From assembly GCF_024345995.1 (NCBI RefSeq), contig NZ_JAGQCE010000009.1, forward strand, positions 1 through 64,000: 64,000 nt of DNA, in the 5' to 3' direction. The stretch is from Synechococcus sp. Cruz-7E5. GTDB lineage: Bacteria > Cyanobacteriota > Cyanobacteriia > PCC-6307 > Cyanobiaceae. The notes under the pieces are model-generated. The model saw only the letters and a list, made by a program, of their open reading frames with translations, searched no databases and had not been told where the DNA came from. A program made the position numbers and the translations under genes. Below, one piece after another: positions 1-10,206 of the stretch (the stretch's first letter is position 1; every line of letters starts with the position of its first letter).

Positions 1-367
1 GATCGCCATGGCATTTGTGGTGATGTGTGCAGAGAAGATTCTGAGGCTTCTCCGCCTCTTTTTTGTCTTTATCTTTGCCTGGTTCTACGCCTGGCAAAGG
101 CCAGGCTGCCTCTACGTGGCTCTCAGGAACATTTGCCTGCTTGAGACAGCCGAATCGCTGGTCGCTAGATAACCGTGCTTGCGAGCTGCCTACGCCCTAC
201 TCCTTGGCTGCAATCGAGCCAGCTCGCGATTTGTTTTTTCAGGAGTCCCTACTTAAAGATTGAGCAACTCTTAGAGGCAAACAATAAGAATTCGCAGTTT
301 GCGATGTTCGCCTATCATTTGGCAGCCAGGCAAGAGCTTTCTTACTGTACTATAGAAGAGATCAGGA
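1..367. other. No supported gene; low-GC left edge
   Basis: This stretch has lower GC than most of the window. It contains only two short overlapping open frames (66 and 71 codons) with no recognisable motif, no good ribosome binding site and low-complexity composition. I see no tRNA, repeat or terminator. It is probably the intergenic edge of the accessory island that carries the neighbouring glycosyltransferase and transposase remnants. Confidence 0.4.
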
Positions 368-1519
368 TCAGGATTGCTCGATTATACTAGAAAGAACTTT
401 GCTGGAGTCCAGGTACCTTTCAGCGAAGGCAACTGCCTGCGACGAGCGCTGTTGATAGTTAGATGTGCATGATTGAAGTTGATGGACTGCCTCCTCAGGT
501 GTTGAGAATGTAAGGATTCCATCCCCGAGAGAGATATTAGCTGGAATACCAGTCTTCTCAATGACTACAGGCCGGCCTGCAGCAAGATAGGCTGCTGTTC
601 GATCGCTAAACCAACCTGTTCTAAGTTTTACAAATACTGGTTTTGCACAACCAAATTCTCCGAAGGATTGCTGGATATAGCTCCTGTACATGGTAAGGCT
701 ACGCACTCGAGTATGTGGCATAACCACTGACCATCCGAATTTAGAAAGCTCTGCTCTGTCTCTATTGTCAACCTCCTTAGATCCTATGTTTGCGGCAAGT
801 TCAATTGGTATACCAGCTAGAGACGGAGTCTCAATATAGCGCATGTACGCATCTCGCTTGCTAACACTCAGGCTATGGCCACCCCAGTGGAGCTCACCCC
901 AATTCCATTGGGTAATAGAAGTAAAGGCATTCGTAGGATGAACATTTGCTGCATTCCTCCAATAGTTTAAATGAATGGGAGGGAAGAAGGGCTTCCATTC
1001 AAAACCTAGATGTGGGACCAGACAGTCCTTGCCTAATATGTTTAGACCAACCGAAAAGTATGTGTCATGGCAAGAGATATTAAGGCCACTTTGGGGCGCT
1101 GAAACCTGCAGGTGCCCTGGATCTAAATCCAGCAAGATCTTTCTCTTGAACATTGCCAAGAGCTGTGGGGGCATAGAGGCATGAAAGTTCCAGAGGTAGT
1201 CGGCATCTTCAATGAATCTGTCTACTATCTGCTCAGATACATTAGGGAACTCAAGATCGGAGCGGCATGGCCGATGACAGGAGGCTGGATACGTAGCAAT
1301 GATGATATTCTCATGAAGGTTAAATCGCTTAAATCTCTCGATAAATAAATAGAGCTTTCTTGTGTCACGCTGCTTATCATTACTTCTCCGAAAGAGCTCA
1401 AGCCACCTAAAGTCAATGCCCATATCCCTCAAGCCCAATAAATATTGCAGGCACACCGACCAGTGCCCCCCGCCATGGGGATAATGGGCCATAGTGTTGC
1501 CTGTTAGGACTATTTTCAT
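368..1519 (-). CDS. Glycosyltransferase, GT-B fold (GT1/GT4-like)
   Basis: This 383-residue soluble protein opens with MKIVLTGNTMAHYPHGGGHW, a strand followed by a glycine-rich loop typical of GT-B glycosyltransferases. The C-terminal half has GWFSDRTAAYLAAGRPVV (about residues 305-322), the usual position of the nucleotide-sugar binding region, and a late ERYL segment. No transmembrane helix is visible. The sugar donor and acceptor cannot be read from sequence. The gene is clearly lower in GC than the core genes and lies near transposase remnants and a sulfotransferase, so it looks like part of a transferred surface-polysaccharide or glycan-modifying module. The class is fairly sure, the substrate unknown. 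Confidence 0.75.
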   Translation of the reverse strand: MKIVLTGNTMAHYPHGGGHWSVCLQYLLGLRDMGIDFRWLELFRRSNDKQRDTRKLYLFIERFKRFNLHENIIIATYPASCHRPCRSDLEFPNVSEQIVDRFIEDADYLWNFHASMPPQLLAMFKRKILLDLDPGHLQVSAPQSGLNISCHDTYFSVGLNILGKDCLVPHLGFEWKPFFPPIHLNYWRNAANVHPTNAFTSITQWNWGELHWGGHSLSVSKRDAYMRYIETPSLAGIPIELAANIGSKEVDNRDRAELSKFGWSVVMPHTRVRSLTMYRSYIQQSFGEFGCAKPVFVKLRTGWFSDRTAAYLAAGRPVVIEKTGIPANISLGDGILTFSTPEEAVHQLQSCTSNYQQRSSQAVAFAERYLDSSKVLSSIIEQS

Positions 1520-2097
1520 AGCAATTTAGAGATGGAGATCACTCGGTGCAGGCCTGGAGTCTATTGTTCACAGTGAAAGTAGTTCAGACAAGATAGACAA
1601 TGACTTTCAGGGAAGCTGTGACTCCTTGGCTGCCACTCAGGCGGCCTGAATCAAGGATAGAGCGTGGATCGGCGGCACCTATCAGGAAAGTTGCCCGCTC
1701 GGGGTGCTGAGTTAAGCACCGTGATTGAGCTTACTGCAGGTTAAGGATCAGGGCCGCTAGGCTCGATCATCGTCGTCATCTCGATACGGGACTGTGGTTG
1801 AGGATGGACCTGCCACGGGGGCCTGAAGTGTTGAGGGCCAGGCAGCGACAGGTTGCTGCGGGCGGGGATGGTGTCAAGCGTCTGTGATGATCCAGGGAAC
1901 CCCAGCAGACCAGGCCTGACTCCTCAAGCGACCGACCCGGTTGCGGCTGTTGTCCTCCGCATGATCTGTCGTCCTGGCCTGATGGGGCCGACCAGCAGGA
2001 AAGGTACGTGACCTGATACGAGCCTGGTCGAGAGGCCCCATCACAGTCCTGTCCGTCTTCCCGGCTGATCGCTCCTCCCCACCACCATCACACAGCG
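1520..2097. other. Intergenic region without supported gene
   Basis: These roughly 580 bases separate the divergent glycosyltransferase and the IS110 remnant. GC rises toward the right, which fits the 5' non-coding flank of an insertion sequence starting somewhere before 2098. One 81-codon frame on the minus strand (1874-2119) lacks motifs and overlaps the transposase start, so I treat it as spurious. No exact terminal repeats were recognised. Confidence 0.35.
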
Positions 2098-2835
2098 ATG
2101 GCACCATCAACCCTTGCACAATCTGCGATCAGCAGTAACCCCGACGTCGTGATCGGCGTCGACACCCCCAAAGACATTCATGTGGCGGTCGCCCTAGCCC
2201 CCAACGGCGGCAGGCTGGGCGAATGTCGGATTCCTACCACCCGGAAGGGGTATGACGAGCTGATCGGCTGGACCGAGCAGTTCGGCTACTCCCCCCTGTT
2301 TGCCATGGAAGGCACCGGCTACTTCGGTGCTGGGCTTTGCCGCGAGCTTGTTTACGCTGCCTTCCCAGTCGTGGAGGTCAACCGCCCCGATCGCTCCACG
2401 CGTCGCCGACTGGGCAAGGATGACGCCATCGATGCGGAGGCCGCCGCCAGGTCCTGGATCTCCGGTTCTGCGACGGTGATTCCAAAATCGGGGGGCGAGA
2501 AGGTGGAGATGATCCGGCTTCTGAAATGCGCCCAGGATTCGGCCACCGAGAGCCGCACCCGAGCGATCAACCAGATCAAGGCGATCCTGGTGACGGCACC
2601 GGCTCCGCTGCGTGAACGACTGGAGCCCTTGCGCCGCAGCGCCCTGATCACGGCCTGTGCCGCTCTCCGACCAGGCCCGCTCAACGGCCCGACGGCCGCC
2701 CCGCCAAGCGGGCACTCCGCACCCTGGCTCGCCGCATCCAGGCCCTCGAGCAGGAGATCCTTGAGCTTCTGGCCGACCTGGATTCCCTGACCCAGGCCGT
2801 GTGCCCTGGCCTGCGTGTCCGACGACAATCTGGTT
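2098..2835 (+). pseudogene. IS110-family transposase, frameshifted and truncated
   Basis: The intact first frame (2098 to about 2670) encodes the N-terminal RuvC-like DEDD domain of IS110 transposases. It shows GVDTPKD, the acidic residue in AMEGTGYFG, and the KDDAIDAEAAA motif with its paired aspartates. Between about 2670 and 2716 the reading frame slips: the continuing IS110 protein (RIQALEQEILELLADLDSL, then QAVCPGL) is found in another frame to about 2820. The C-terminal serine-containing domain (Transposase_20) is absent, because the sequence runs straight into an IS256-type transposase tail at about 2836. Non-functional. Confidence 0.8.
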
Positions 2836-3293
2836 GAGCGCTGGTCAAGGTTCCCAAGGGCAGTCAGGACATGGTGGCTGCCGCCCTGCGCTCGGTGTTC
2901 GTTCAGCCCGAGGCCCAGGCGGTCGAGCAGCAGTGGGAGCAGGTGATCACGATGCTCATCGAGAAGTTCCCGGCGGCCGCTGCCTTGATGGAGCAGGCCA
3001 AAGAGGACGTGCTGGCGTTCCGGGCCTACCCGCCGGAGCACTGGCGGAAGATCTGGAACACCAATCCCATGGAGCAGCTCAACAAGGAGATCAAGCGCCG
3101 CACCCGCGTCGACGGCATCATCCCCAATGGCGCCGCGATCACCCCCCTGGTGGGAGCGCTGCTGCTGGAGCAGCAGGAGGAATGGCAGCTCGATGGCCGC
3201 AGCGTCTTCTCTGAACTCTCGATGACCAAGCTGGACAACACCAGCGATCAGGTCAGAGATCAACCAACAGCTGCACTCGGTGCGGCTGCCTGA
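2836..3293 (+). pseudogene. IS256 (mutator)-family transposase, C-terminal fragment
   Basis: Starting just after an in-frame stop at 2835, the frame reads VKVPKGSQDM and continues through FRAYPPEHWRKIWNTNPMEQ and LNKEIKRRTRVDGIIPN to GALLLEQQEEWQ. These are hallmark C-terminal segments of IS256/Transposase_mut proteins, including the conserved W-x-TNP-E-LNKEIKRRT block. Only about the last 150 of some 400 residues remain, so the DDE catalytic core is mostly missing. It abuts the broken IS110 gene with almost no spacer, which points to one element inserting into, or recombining with, the other before decay. Confidence 0.85.
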
Positions 3294-3415
3294 TCATTGA
3301 TCTCCGATCAGATCACAGGCCTCGGATTTTAAACCACTCCAAGGGACGCAACCCTGCGATAGCAATCTGGCAGGCTTCTAGAGCTATAATATGTTGAATC
3401 GCTAGCGTCTTCGCC

Positions 3416-4117
3416 ATGTTCTCAATTCCTGGCTTGATAATTGGTGGCTCCCCACGCTCAGGGACAAGCCTGCTGATATCAATCCTCTCTTCTCACCCAG
3501 GTATTTATTGCATCCCAGAGGAGGCATGGGCCTTCTATCCAACTGATCATAATGATGAGTTTGAGGCATTTGTGAAACGATACCTTGTTCCACGCCTTAA
3601 CGAGGCAGGCTCCTCCTTAAGTGATTACACGATATGGTGCGAAAAGACCCCGCGCAATGTGCTTGCTTTCCAGAATATAATAAACTTTTTTGGCCCTGAA
3701 GTAAGGCTGATCCATCTAGTTCGCGATGGCCGAGATGTTATCACTTCTAGGCATCCACATGACCCATCTAGATACTGGGTCTCAGAGGCTGAGTGGGTGT
3801 GGTATGTCACTGAAGGGCTGAAGTTTCGAGCTCATCCGCAGGTCTTTACATTGAAGTATGAGCAACTGGTATCACAGCCAACTTCTACGATGAGCGAGAT
3901 TCAGGAGTTTCTTGGTCTCAAGGAGGGATTTGAATTGTCTACGTGGCTTGAGCACTCAACAATTCAAGAGCACAGTGCTTGGTATGATGGAGTTCGCCAA
4001 ATTCATGCAGGATCAATCGGCAAATGGCGAGACCCTGTTCATGCCACTACAATTAAAAAGTTTAATCAGAATGAGCATGCGAGGCTGCTTATGGAAAGCC
4101 TGGAATACGAGATATGA
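3416..4117 (+). CDS. PAPS-dependent sulfotransferase
   Basis: This 233-residue protein shows both phosphoadenosine phosphosulfate binding elements of the sulfotransferase superfamily. The 5'-phosphosulfate loop is GGSPRSGTSLL near residue 10. The 3'-phosphate motif is LVRDGRDVITSR around residues 100-111. The length is at the short end for bacterial sulfotransferases of the Sulfotransfer_3 type, but both ends look complete. It would transfer sulfate to a carbohydrate or peptide hydroxyl; the acceptor cannot be told. It sits alone between two insertion-sequence remnants, is low in GC, and with the nearby glycosyltransferase may have modified an extracellular glycan. Probably horizontally acquired. 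Confidence 0.85.
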   Translation: MFSIPGLIIGGSPRSGTSLLISILSSHPGIYCIPEEAWAFYPTDHNDEFEAFVKRYLVPRLNEAGSSLSDYTIWCEKTPRNVLAFQNIINFFGPEVRLIHLVRDGRDVITSRHPHDPSRYWVSEAEWVWYVTEGLKFRAHPQVFTLKYEQLVSQPTSTMSEIQEFLGLKEGFELSTWLEHSTIQEHSAWYDGVRQIHAGSIGKWRDPVHATTIKKFNQNEHARLLMESLEYEI

Positions 4118-4258
4118 ATATTTAGCCCTTCTTTGTGGCTTAGTCAGTCTACCCAGCCTTCTCCTCATCGCCTAATTATGGGCACCTCGAAAAATCCTCT
4201 CCACTGCCTGACAGCTTGATGAATATGACATAGAATCAGTTCAGTTCAATACAGCTGA

Positions 4259-4746
4259 ATGGGACAGAGTAGGTTCTGGGATGAGGAGAAGCATATCCAC
4301 AGGCTTCAGCAGAAGAAGCCCACGTTTGCGACCGTATCTGAAGCGATACCCTGGGAGACATTCCTGCCACTGCTGGAGCAGGGTTACAGCCATGAACGCA
4401 AGAGCAATGCCAGCAGAAAGCAGATCGATCCGCTCATCCTCTTCAAGATGCTAGTGCTGCAACAGCTGTTCAACCTCAGCGATGACGAGCTGGAATTCCA
4501 AGTCAACGACAGGCGCTCGTTTGATTGCTTCCAGACATACCAGAAGGCAGGCTTCTGGATGTGATTGAGACTGCTAAAGCCAACTTCCTCACCAAAGTGT
4601 AGCATCCATTTCGGATCATCAAATGTCAGTTTGGCTTTCGCAAGGTCTTCTACCGAGGCATCCGCAAGAACGACCTCAAGCTGAAGCTGCTCTTTGCCTT
4701 AGCAAACCTCTGGATGGTACGGGAACGGATACCTGATCCAGCGTAG
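4259..4746 (+). pseudogene. IS5-family transposase with internal deletion
   Basis: The left part (4259-4564) encodes the DUF772-type N-terminus of an IS5/IS1182-like transposase (PLILFKMLVLQQLFNLSDDE, then NDRRSF). It stops after 101 codons. In another frame, 4603-4746 encodes the usual C-terminus, with HPFRIIKCQFGFRKVFYRGI and LLFALANLWMVRE before the stop. The central DDE catalytic region, normally about 150-200 residues, is missing. The element is therefore internally deleted and frameshifted, unable to make transposase. The flanking 4747-4934 contains nothing I can identify. Confidence 0.8.
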
Positions 4747-4934
4747 TGCAAGAGTTCAGCATGTCTTAAAGCCGACAATCATCTAGGCACCCAGGCAAAA
4801 AGCATGGTGGAAGCTGCATGAATGCCACTGCCAGGACTAATGTGGGTGAATGGGGACAAATTCTGCTTAATATCGTATCATTGACAAGAAGGAGACTAGG
4901 TTTTTATGATTAAGGTGACTTGATCAGAGCTTCC

Positions 4935-6740
4935 TTAAAGCTTGGTAACACTTGAATGCTTAAGAGCGCTGTAGTGCCCATTTAGCCGGGATAGTTCAGA
5001 AGGCGTTCCTACCTCTTGAACTCTACCCTTCTGTAAGACTACGATTCGGTCCGCACAATCAGCAATCGCAAGTCGATGTGTCACAAGGATTGTAGTCCGC
5101 CCTCGCGCCAAACGCACCAGCGCTTTTGAAATCCTAGCTTCCGTCGTATGATCAAGTGAAGACGTTGGCTCATCCAAAAGAAGGATAGGTGAATCCTTAA
5201 GGAATGCCCTTGCAATCGCAATGCGTTGCCGCTGACCTCCACTCAACCTAACTCCACCGTCTCCAACTATTGTGCTGTATCCGTCGGGAAAATTGCAAAT
5301 AAAGGTATGAGCATCGGCCTGCTGAGCAGCTTTGACAATCTCTACATCAGACGCCCCCGGCTTCCCGTATACAATATTTTCTGCTATAGAGCCAGTAAAT
5401 AAAATTGAGTCTTGCATGACAATAGAAATGAACGATCTCATGCTTGTACTATTAAAGTTGGTTATATCTTTTCCATCTATAAATATTCTGCCAAAAGTAG
5501 GGGCATAGAATCCTAGCAACAAGTTTAGGAGAGTACTTTTTCCCTGGCCAGATGGGCCTACAATTGCAACTAACTCACCAGGGCTCACATTAAGAGAAAA
5601 GTCAAACAAGACTTGGGGTCCCTTTTGATAAGAAAAGGAGACATTATCAAGAAGAATTTCAGCGCGTGAAATTGGCATGACAGGCTTCGCTGATGCTAGC
5701 TTCCCTTCTTGCTCGTAGCTGTCAAGAATCTGGAAACTTCGTTGCAAGCCTGCCTGCGCACCAGCCATGGTTGAGACTACGCCACTAAGTGATTCAATCG
5801 GCCTGTAGAGCTGGGCAAGATAGTTAGCAAAAACAAGAACACTACCAAGAGTCAGAGTTTGAGCCAGAACCTGAAGTGATCCTGCAAGATAAAGAAGCGC
5901 TGTACCTAGAGACATAACAGTACTTACAACAAAAGTCGACTTCATCTGAGTCTTGGTGAGTAGAAAGTTGGACCTAAGGCTTTCTTTGGCAGAACCCAGA
6001 AATCGTTCGACTTCATCGGACTCTCTAGAGTGAGCCCTAACATGCCTTACCGAAGAGAGGACTTCTTGCGCAACTCTCTGCAGAGAGCTTTCTGTTTCTG
6101 ACCTCCTCTTGTGATAAGCAGAAATACTCTTTCGATAGTATTGGAGAGCACAGTAGACGGGTGGGATGACAAGGCAGGATACAAGCGTTAGAGGTGGATT
6201 AAGCTGAATCATAATAACGAGTGCACCGATTAGCGTCATGCCTGACCGCACAATCGGCAGAACTACACCACTATAGAGAGTCTGTATCGCTTGAGTGTCG
6301 TAAGCGACTCGATAAGTCAGATCAGCGGTGGGGACAGAATCATGATACCTCAGCGGGATATATTGAAGTGATTCGTAAAGCTCAGTACGCAATCTCAAGA
6401 CTGCTCGCAAACCAACATTGTTTGATATTTTTCCTGATAAGTATCCAAGAAGACCTGAACAAAAACTCAAAACAGCCATTGCTGCACAAAGCAGGGCTAT
6501 CTGCCCAACTTGCGGAAGCCATCCAAGCCAACTATCAACCAGTTGTCGCCAGAGTAGCGTGTCGGAGACTCCTGTATCTTGAAGAATACCATCTACAATT
6601 AGCTTAAGGGGCCAGGGTGTTACCAATGCAAAAAGTATTCCCGTAAACTCTAACGCTAGAACAGTAAAACATGAGAAAAGGTCAGGCCGATAATATACAT
6701 AACATTTTCGAAGAAAAGCTGAAGGGAAAGACGCTCTCAT
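4935..6740 (-). CDS. ABC exporter, fused membrane and ATPase domains
   Basis: This type IV ABC exporter half-transporter of 601 residues has an N-terminal six-helix membrane domain (about residues 20-310) and a C-terminal nucleotide-binding domain. Visible motifs are Walker A GPSGQGKST, the signature LSGGQRQR, Walker B ILLLDEPTSSLD and the H-loop VTHRLA. I chose the ATG at 6740 (MRASFPSAFL) because an upstream extension would run through the permease gene; this start lies five bases after the permease stop. Family members flip lipids, glycolipids or peptides as homodimers. Position at the end of a UDP-sugar and HlyD cluster suggests export of a glycan-linked product. GC is lower than in the upstream sugar genes. 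Confidence 0.88.
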   Translation of the reverse strand: MRASFPSAFLRKCYVYYRPDLFSCFTVLALEFTGILFALVTPWPLKLIVDGILQDTGVSDTLLWRQLVDSWLGWLPQVGQIALLCAAMAVLSFCSGLLGYLSGKISNNVGLRAVLRLRTELYESLQYIPLRYHDSVPTADLTYRVAYDTQAIQTLYSGVVLPIVRSGMTLIGALVIMIQLNPPLTLVSCLVIPPVYCALQYYRKSISAYHKRRSETESSLQRVAQEVLSSVRHVRAHSRESDEVERFLGSAKESLRSNFLLTKTQMKSTFVVSTVMSLGTALLYLAGSLQVLAQTLTLGSVLVFANYLAQLYRPIESLSGVVSTMAGAQAGLQRSFQILDSYEQEGKLASAKPVMPISRAEILLDNVSFSYQKGPQVLFDFSLNVSPGELVAIVGPSGQGKSTLLNLLLGFYAPTFGRIFIDGKDITNFNSTSMRSFISIVMQDSILFTGSIAENIVYGKPGASDVEIVKAAQQADAHTFICNFPDGYSTIVGDGGVRLSGGQRQRIAIARAFLKDSPILLLDEPTSSLDHTTEARISKALVRLARGRTTILVTHRLAIADCADRIVVLQKGRVQEVGTPSELSRLNGHYSALKHSSVTKL

Positions 6741-6745
6741 TGAAC

Positions 6746-7963
6746 CTATGCAGCACGAAGTGCAACAATTGGATCGAGTCTTGAAGCTCGCAATGCAGGG
6801 GATACACCCGAGATGACACCAATAGAAGTTGATAGCAGTACAGACACTAGGATTGCCCAATAAGAAACAATAAAGGGAAGTGGGGTGACGATTGCTACAA
6901 GCACGACACCACCTACACCAACCACGAGTCCAATCAAGCCCCCAGCAGCAGAAAGGAGGGTGGACTCAATCAGAAAGTTCACCAGAATCGACCTGTTCGA
7001 CGCTCCAATAGCCTTGCGCAAGCCGATCTCCCTGGTGCGCTCGCTCACCGTGACTAGCATCACATTCATGATGCCGATACCGCCAATGATCAAAGAAATA
7101 CCGGCGAGCACAGCCAGGAAAATGGTGAGCGTGGAGCTCACCTGGGCAATCAGATCCTTATAGGGGATATTCGGGGCAACGGCGAAGTCGCGAACCCCGC
7201 GCCTGGCGGCCAGGAGGTTGGTGGCTTGAAAGATGGCATCATTCACTTGCTGCTTGCTGGCAGCGGCGATCTCGATGTAATCCACGGGAATTCCGATCCC
7301 AGCCACAGTTCCCCTCAGAAAGAGCGAGAACGTGGAGAGAGGCACATAGACAAACTCATCCGGGCTGGTCTTGTCTAGGCTTCCCTTGGATCGCATCACG
7401 CCGATCACACGAAAGGACATGTTCTTGATGGTCATCGTCTCACCAACAGGCTTTCCATCGGGGAAGAAGCGCTTGGCGATGCTGCTCCCCAGGACAGCAA
7501 CACGTGCCGTTTGTGCCACTTCTTCCTGCGAAAAGAAGCGACCCTGAGCAACGGCCTCATTCTTGACGCCTAGATAAGCCGCTGTGGTTCCCGTTACCCA
7601 CAGGAACTGGCTTTGCTCACGGACGCGACCCAGGAAAGTGGCCCCCACCACGGGAGCCACGGAGCGAATGGCGGGCGTCCCCGCCCCGAGGGCCAGGGCA
7701 TCACCCAGATACAACTTCGGCTCCCGGGTGATCTTCTGCCCCGGCTCGTTGGCAGTGGCATAGGCAATCAGACGATTCGGGCCATGGAACGCCTCGAGCC
7801 GCTGCACCGTGTACACCTTCGCCGCTTCACCGAGGGAGGCCATGGCCACGAAGCTGGCATTGCCGATGATCACACCCAGCATCGTGAGGCAGCTGCGCAG
7901 TGGATGGGCCACGAGCGACTGGGCCGCCGATTGAAACGTATCCCGCAGACTGAGCATTGTCAT
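6746..7963 (-). CDS. MacB/FtsX-type ABC permease without ATPase domain
   Basis: This 405-residue permease has one N-terminal helix, a large periplasmic MacB_PCD domain and the C-terminal three-helix FtsX core, with MNVMLVTVSERTREIGLRKA as its diagnostic motif. It ends with PALRASRLDPIVALR, the usual coupling tail. Unlike full-length MacB it lacks an ATPase domain, so it needs a separate LolD/DevA-like ATPase, and none is seen in this window. The start ATG at 7963 lies a few bases after the HlyD stop, indicating translational coupling. The 3' end (roughly 6746-7000) is poorer in GC than the rest of the gene, as if a recombination breakpoint lies inside it. Confidence 0.85.
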   Translation of the reverse strand: MTMLSLRDTFQSAAQSLVAHPLRSCLTMLGVIIGNASFVAMASLGEAAKVYTVQRLEAFHGPNRLIAYATANEPGQKITREPKLYLGDALALGAGTPAIRSVAPVVGATFLGRVREQSQFLWVTGTTAAYLGVKNEAVAQGRFFSQEEVAQTARVAVLGSSIAKRFFPDGKPVGETMTIKNMSFRVIGVMRSKGSLDKTSPDEFVYVPLSTFSLFLRGTVAGIGIPVDYIEIAAASKQQVNDAIFQATNLLAARRGVRDFAVAPNIPYKDLIAQVSSTLTIFLAVLAGISLIIGGIGIMNVMLVTVSERTREIGLRKAIGASNRSILVNFLIESTLLSAAGGLIGLVVGVGGVVLVAIVTPLPFIVSYWAILVSVLLSTSIGVISGVSPALRASRLDPIVALRAA

Positions 7964-7967
7964 GGGA

Positions 7968-9179
7968 TCACTTAGGCCGCACGTAGCCGGGGATCTGCAC
8001 ATCAGCAGGAGGGGCCGAGAGCAGAACCCTCTCGCCCTGTTGAAGGCCCTGGATCACCTGAACCTGCTCACCACTGACCCGGCCCACCGTGACCGGCACG
8101 AACTCAATCCCACCGCCTGGCCGTAGGCGAAGCACTCCCTTGGTGTTTTTCTCTCCGGTGGTGAGGGCTGCCAGTGGAACCACCAAGGCACCACGGATCG
8201 GTTCGGCCAGGAAGCGCACCTGCACGTTCATCGCGGGCTTGAGCTTCCTCAGACCGGTCTCGATCTCCACAGCCACCGGAAAGGAATTGACCTCATTCTC
8301 AGTCACGGCTCGCGGTGACACCATCTTCACCAGACCCTGGAACACGTCTTTGGGGAAAGCATCCGTGGTGACCTCAACCCGTTGACCCGGAACGATTTCG
8401 GTAAGGCTGGCTTCGGGGATCTTGCCCACCACCTCAAGACCGCTGGAGAGTTCGGCAATCGAGGTGGAGGTGGCACCATCCTGCTCGGAAGCGGAGGTGG
8501 TGGGGGTAACGAATTGGCCTTCCTGCGCGAACTGCCGCGTGATGATGCCGGAGAAGGGCGCATACACTCTGCTGTTGCTGAGTTCCGCCTGCACTTCCTG
8601 GAGCTGATACTTCGCTTCCTGCACCTTGATCGAGGCCTGCCGCTCCTCGTTGCGGAGTTCCTCCATCAGTTCCAGGGAGATGGCTCCGCTGGCCAGAAGC
8701 GTTTCATGCCGCCTGCGCCGTGATTCGTTGGCATTGAGAGTGGCCCTTGCAGCTTCCAGCTGGGACTTCACCTGATTCGCCTTGGCTGCGAGCTGCTCGC
8801 TCTCCATCTCCGCGATCAGTTGCCCCCTGGACACCCGATCTCCCTCCCGCACGTACAGGCGGGCGATGCGGCTGGCGACATTGGGACTGAGATTCACCTT
8901 GCGCACAGCCGTCACCACACCGCTCGCTTCGGTCGAAGCGCCAAGGTCTGCGGTGGTCACGGCCACCGTCTGCAGGTTCTCAAGTGCAAGCCGAGCTTCC
9001 TCTGGCTGCCTGAAGGCTCTGTCGTAGGTGGTCCAGCCCGCCAAGCCAGCACCAACGACGAGTGCGGCCACAAGCGCCGTCTTCCAGGCCGACCGAGCTG
9101 GTTTTCGAGCTGGGATTGGTGGCGCCATGGGTTTGACCGGCATCGGCTGGGCTTCGGGAAAGCCTGATCGAGTTGTCAT
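7968..9179 (-). CDS. HlyD/RND-type periplasmic adaptor (membrane fusion protein)
   Basis: This 403-residue protein has a cytoplasmic proline-rich N-terminus and one membrane helix (about residues 31-50, TALVAALVVGAGLAGW). A lipoyl/barrel-sandwich half-motif follows (NVASRIARLYVREGDRVSRG), then a coiled-coil hairpin (about 120-195), the returning half-motif (SNSRVYAPFSGIITRQF) and beta-barrel domains. This is the classic adaptor layout that links an inner-membrane transporter to an outer-membrane channel. The start overlaps the galE stop by four bases, so it is coupled to the sugar genes. Its natural partner is the downstream MacB-like permease; no TolC homologue is present here. Confidence 0.9.
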   Translation of the reverse strand: MTTRSGFPEAQPMPVKPMAPPIPARKPARSAWKTALVAALVVGAGLAGWTTYDRAFRQPEEARLALENLQTVAVTTADLGASTEASGVVTAVRKVNLSPNVASRIARLYVREGDRVSRGQLIAEMESEQLAAKANQVKSQLEAARATLNANESRRRRHETLLASGAISLELMEELRNEERQASIKVQEAKYQLQEVQAELSNSRVYAPFSGIITRQFAQEGQFVTPTTSASEQDGATSTSIAELSSGLEVVGKIPEASLTEIVPGQRVEVTTDAFPKDVFQGLVKMVSPRAVTENEVNSFPVAVEIETGLRKLKPAMNVQVRFLAEPIRGALVVPLAALTTGEKNTKGVLRLRPGGGIEFVPVTVGRVSGEQVQVIQGLQQGERVLLSAPPADVQIPGYVRPK

Positions 9180-10206
9180 CGTGCCGAAGACTGCGCCCCA
9201 TGCTGTTGCCAGGACCAGGCCTGCTCGATGATCGTGGCCAGATCCGGGAACTCAGGCGTCCAGCCGAGCTCCAGCCGTGCCTGGTCAGCACTGGCCACCA
9301 GGACTGGAGGGTCCCCTTCCCTGCGTGGTGCGATCCGCACCTGCAACTCCCGTTGCGTCACGTGCCGAGCTGCCTCCAGCACCTCCTGCACCGAATAGCC
9401 CGTACCGTTGCCCAGGTTGTAAACGTGCTGCCCGCCCCTGGCCAGAAGCTGCTTGAGCCCCAGCACATGGGCATCCGCCAGATCGCACACATGGATGTAA
9501 TCCCGGATGCAGGTGCCATCCGGTGTGGGGTAGTCGTCGCCATACACCTCAACGCCTGAACGCCGCCCCGCCATCGCCTCGAGCACCAGCGGAATCAGGT
9601 GGGTTTCCGGGGTATGGTCCTCGCCCAGATCTCCGGCGGGATCGGCACCGGCGGCGTTGAAGTAGCGGAAGATCACGCTCGGCAGGCCATAGGCGGCGCC
9701 GAAGTCGGTGAGGAGTTGCTCCACCATCCACTTGCTGCGGCCATAGGGGTTGATCGGCCGCTGGGGAGTGTCCTCGCTGATCGGAACCGTGTCGGGAATG
9801 CCGTAGGTGGCACAGGTGGAAGAGAACACGATCGGGATCGCGGGCCCTGTTCCCGCCCGCACCGGCTCCACCAGAGCTTCCAGCAACGTGAGGGAATCGG
9901 CCAGATTGTTGCGGTAGTACTTGGCGGGGTCCTGTACGGATTCGCCCACGTAGGCATAGGCGGCAAAGTGCAGCACAGCCTGAACCGGTTCACCGTCGCA
10001 GGCGGGGTGTTCGCCACTCAGCACTTGATCCAGCAGGGACTGGTCACCCACCTGCCCCACCACCAGGGGTACGCCGAGCACCTCCTCCACGATCCGACGG
10101 TGTCCGTACACGAGGTTGTCGAGCACCACCGGCTTGAAGCCAGCCTTCTGGAGGGCCCGAACGGTGTGGCTGCCGATGTAGCCGGCACCACCGGTTACGA
10201 GCAGGG

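Noticed and set aside
63-390. Two short frames at the left edge
   Set aside because: No motif, no ribosome binding site, mutually overlapping; insufficient support.
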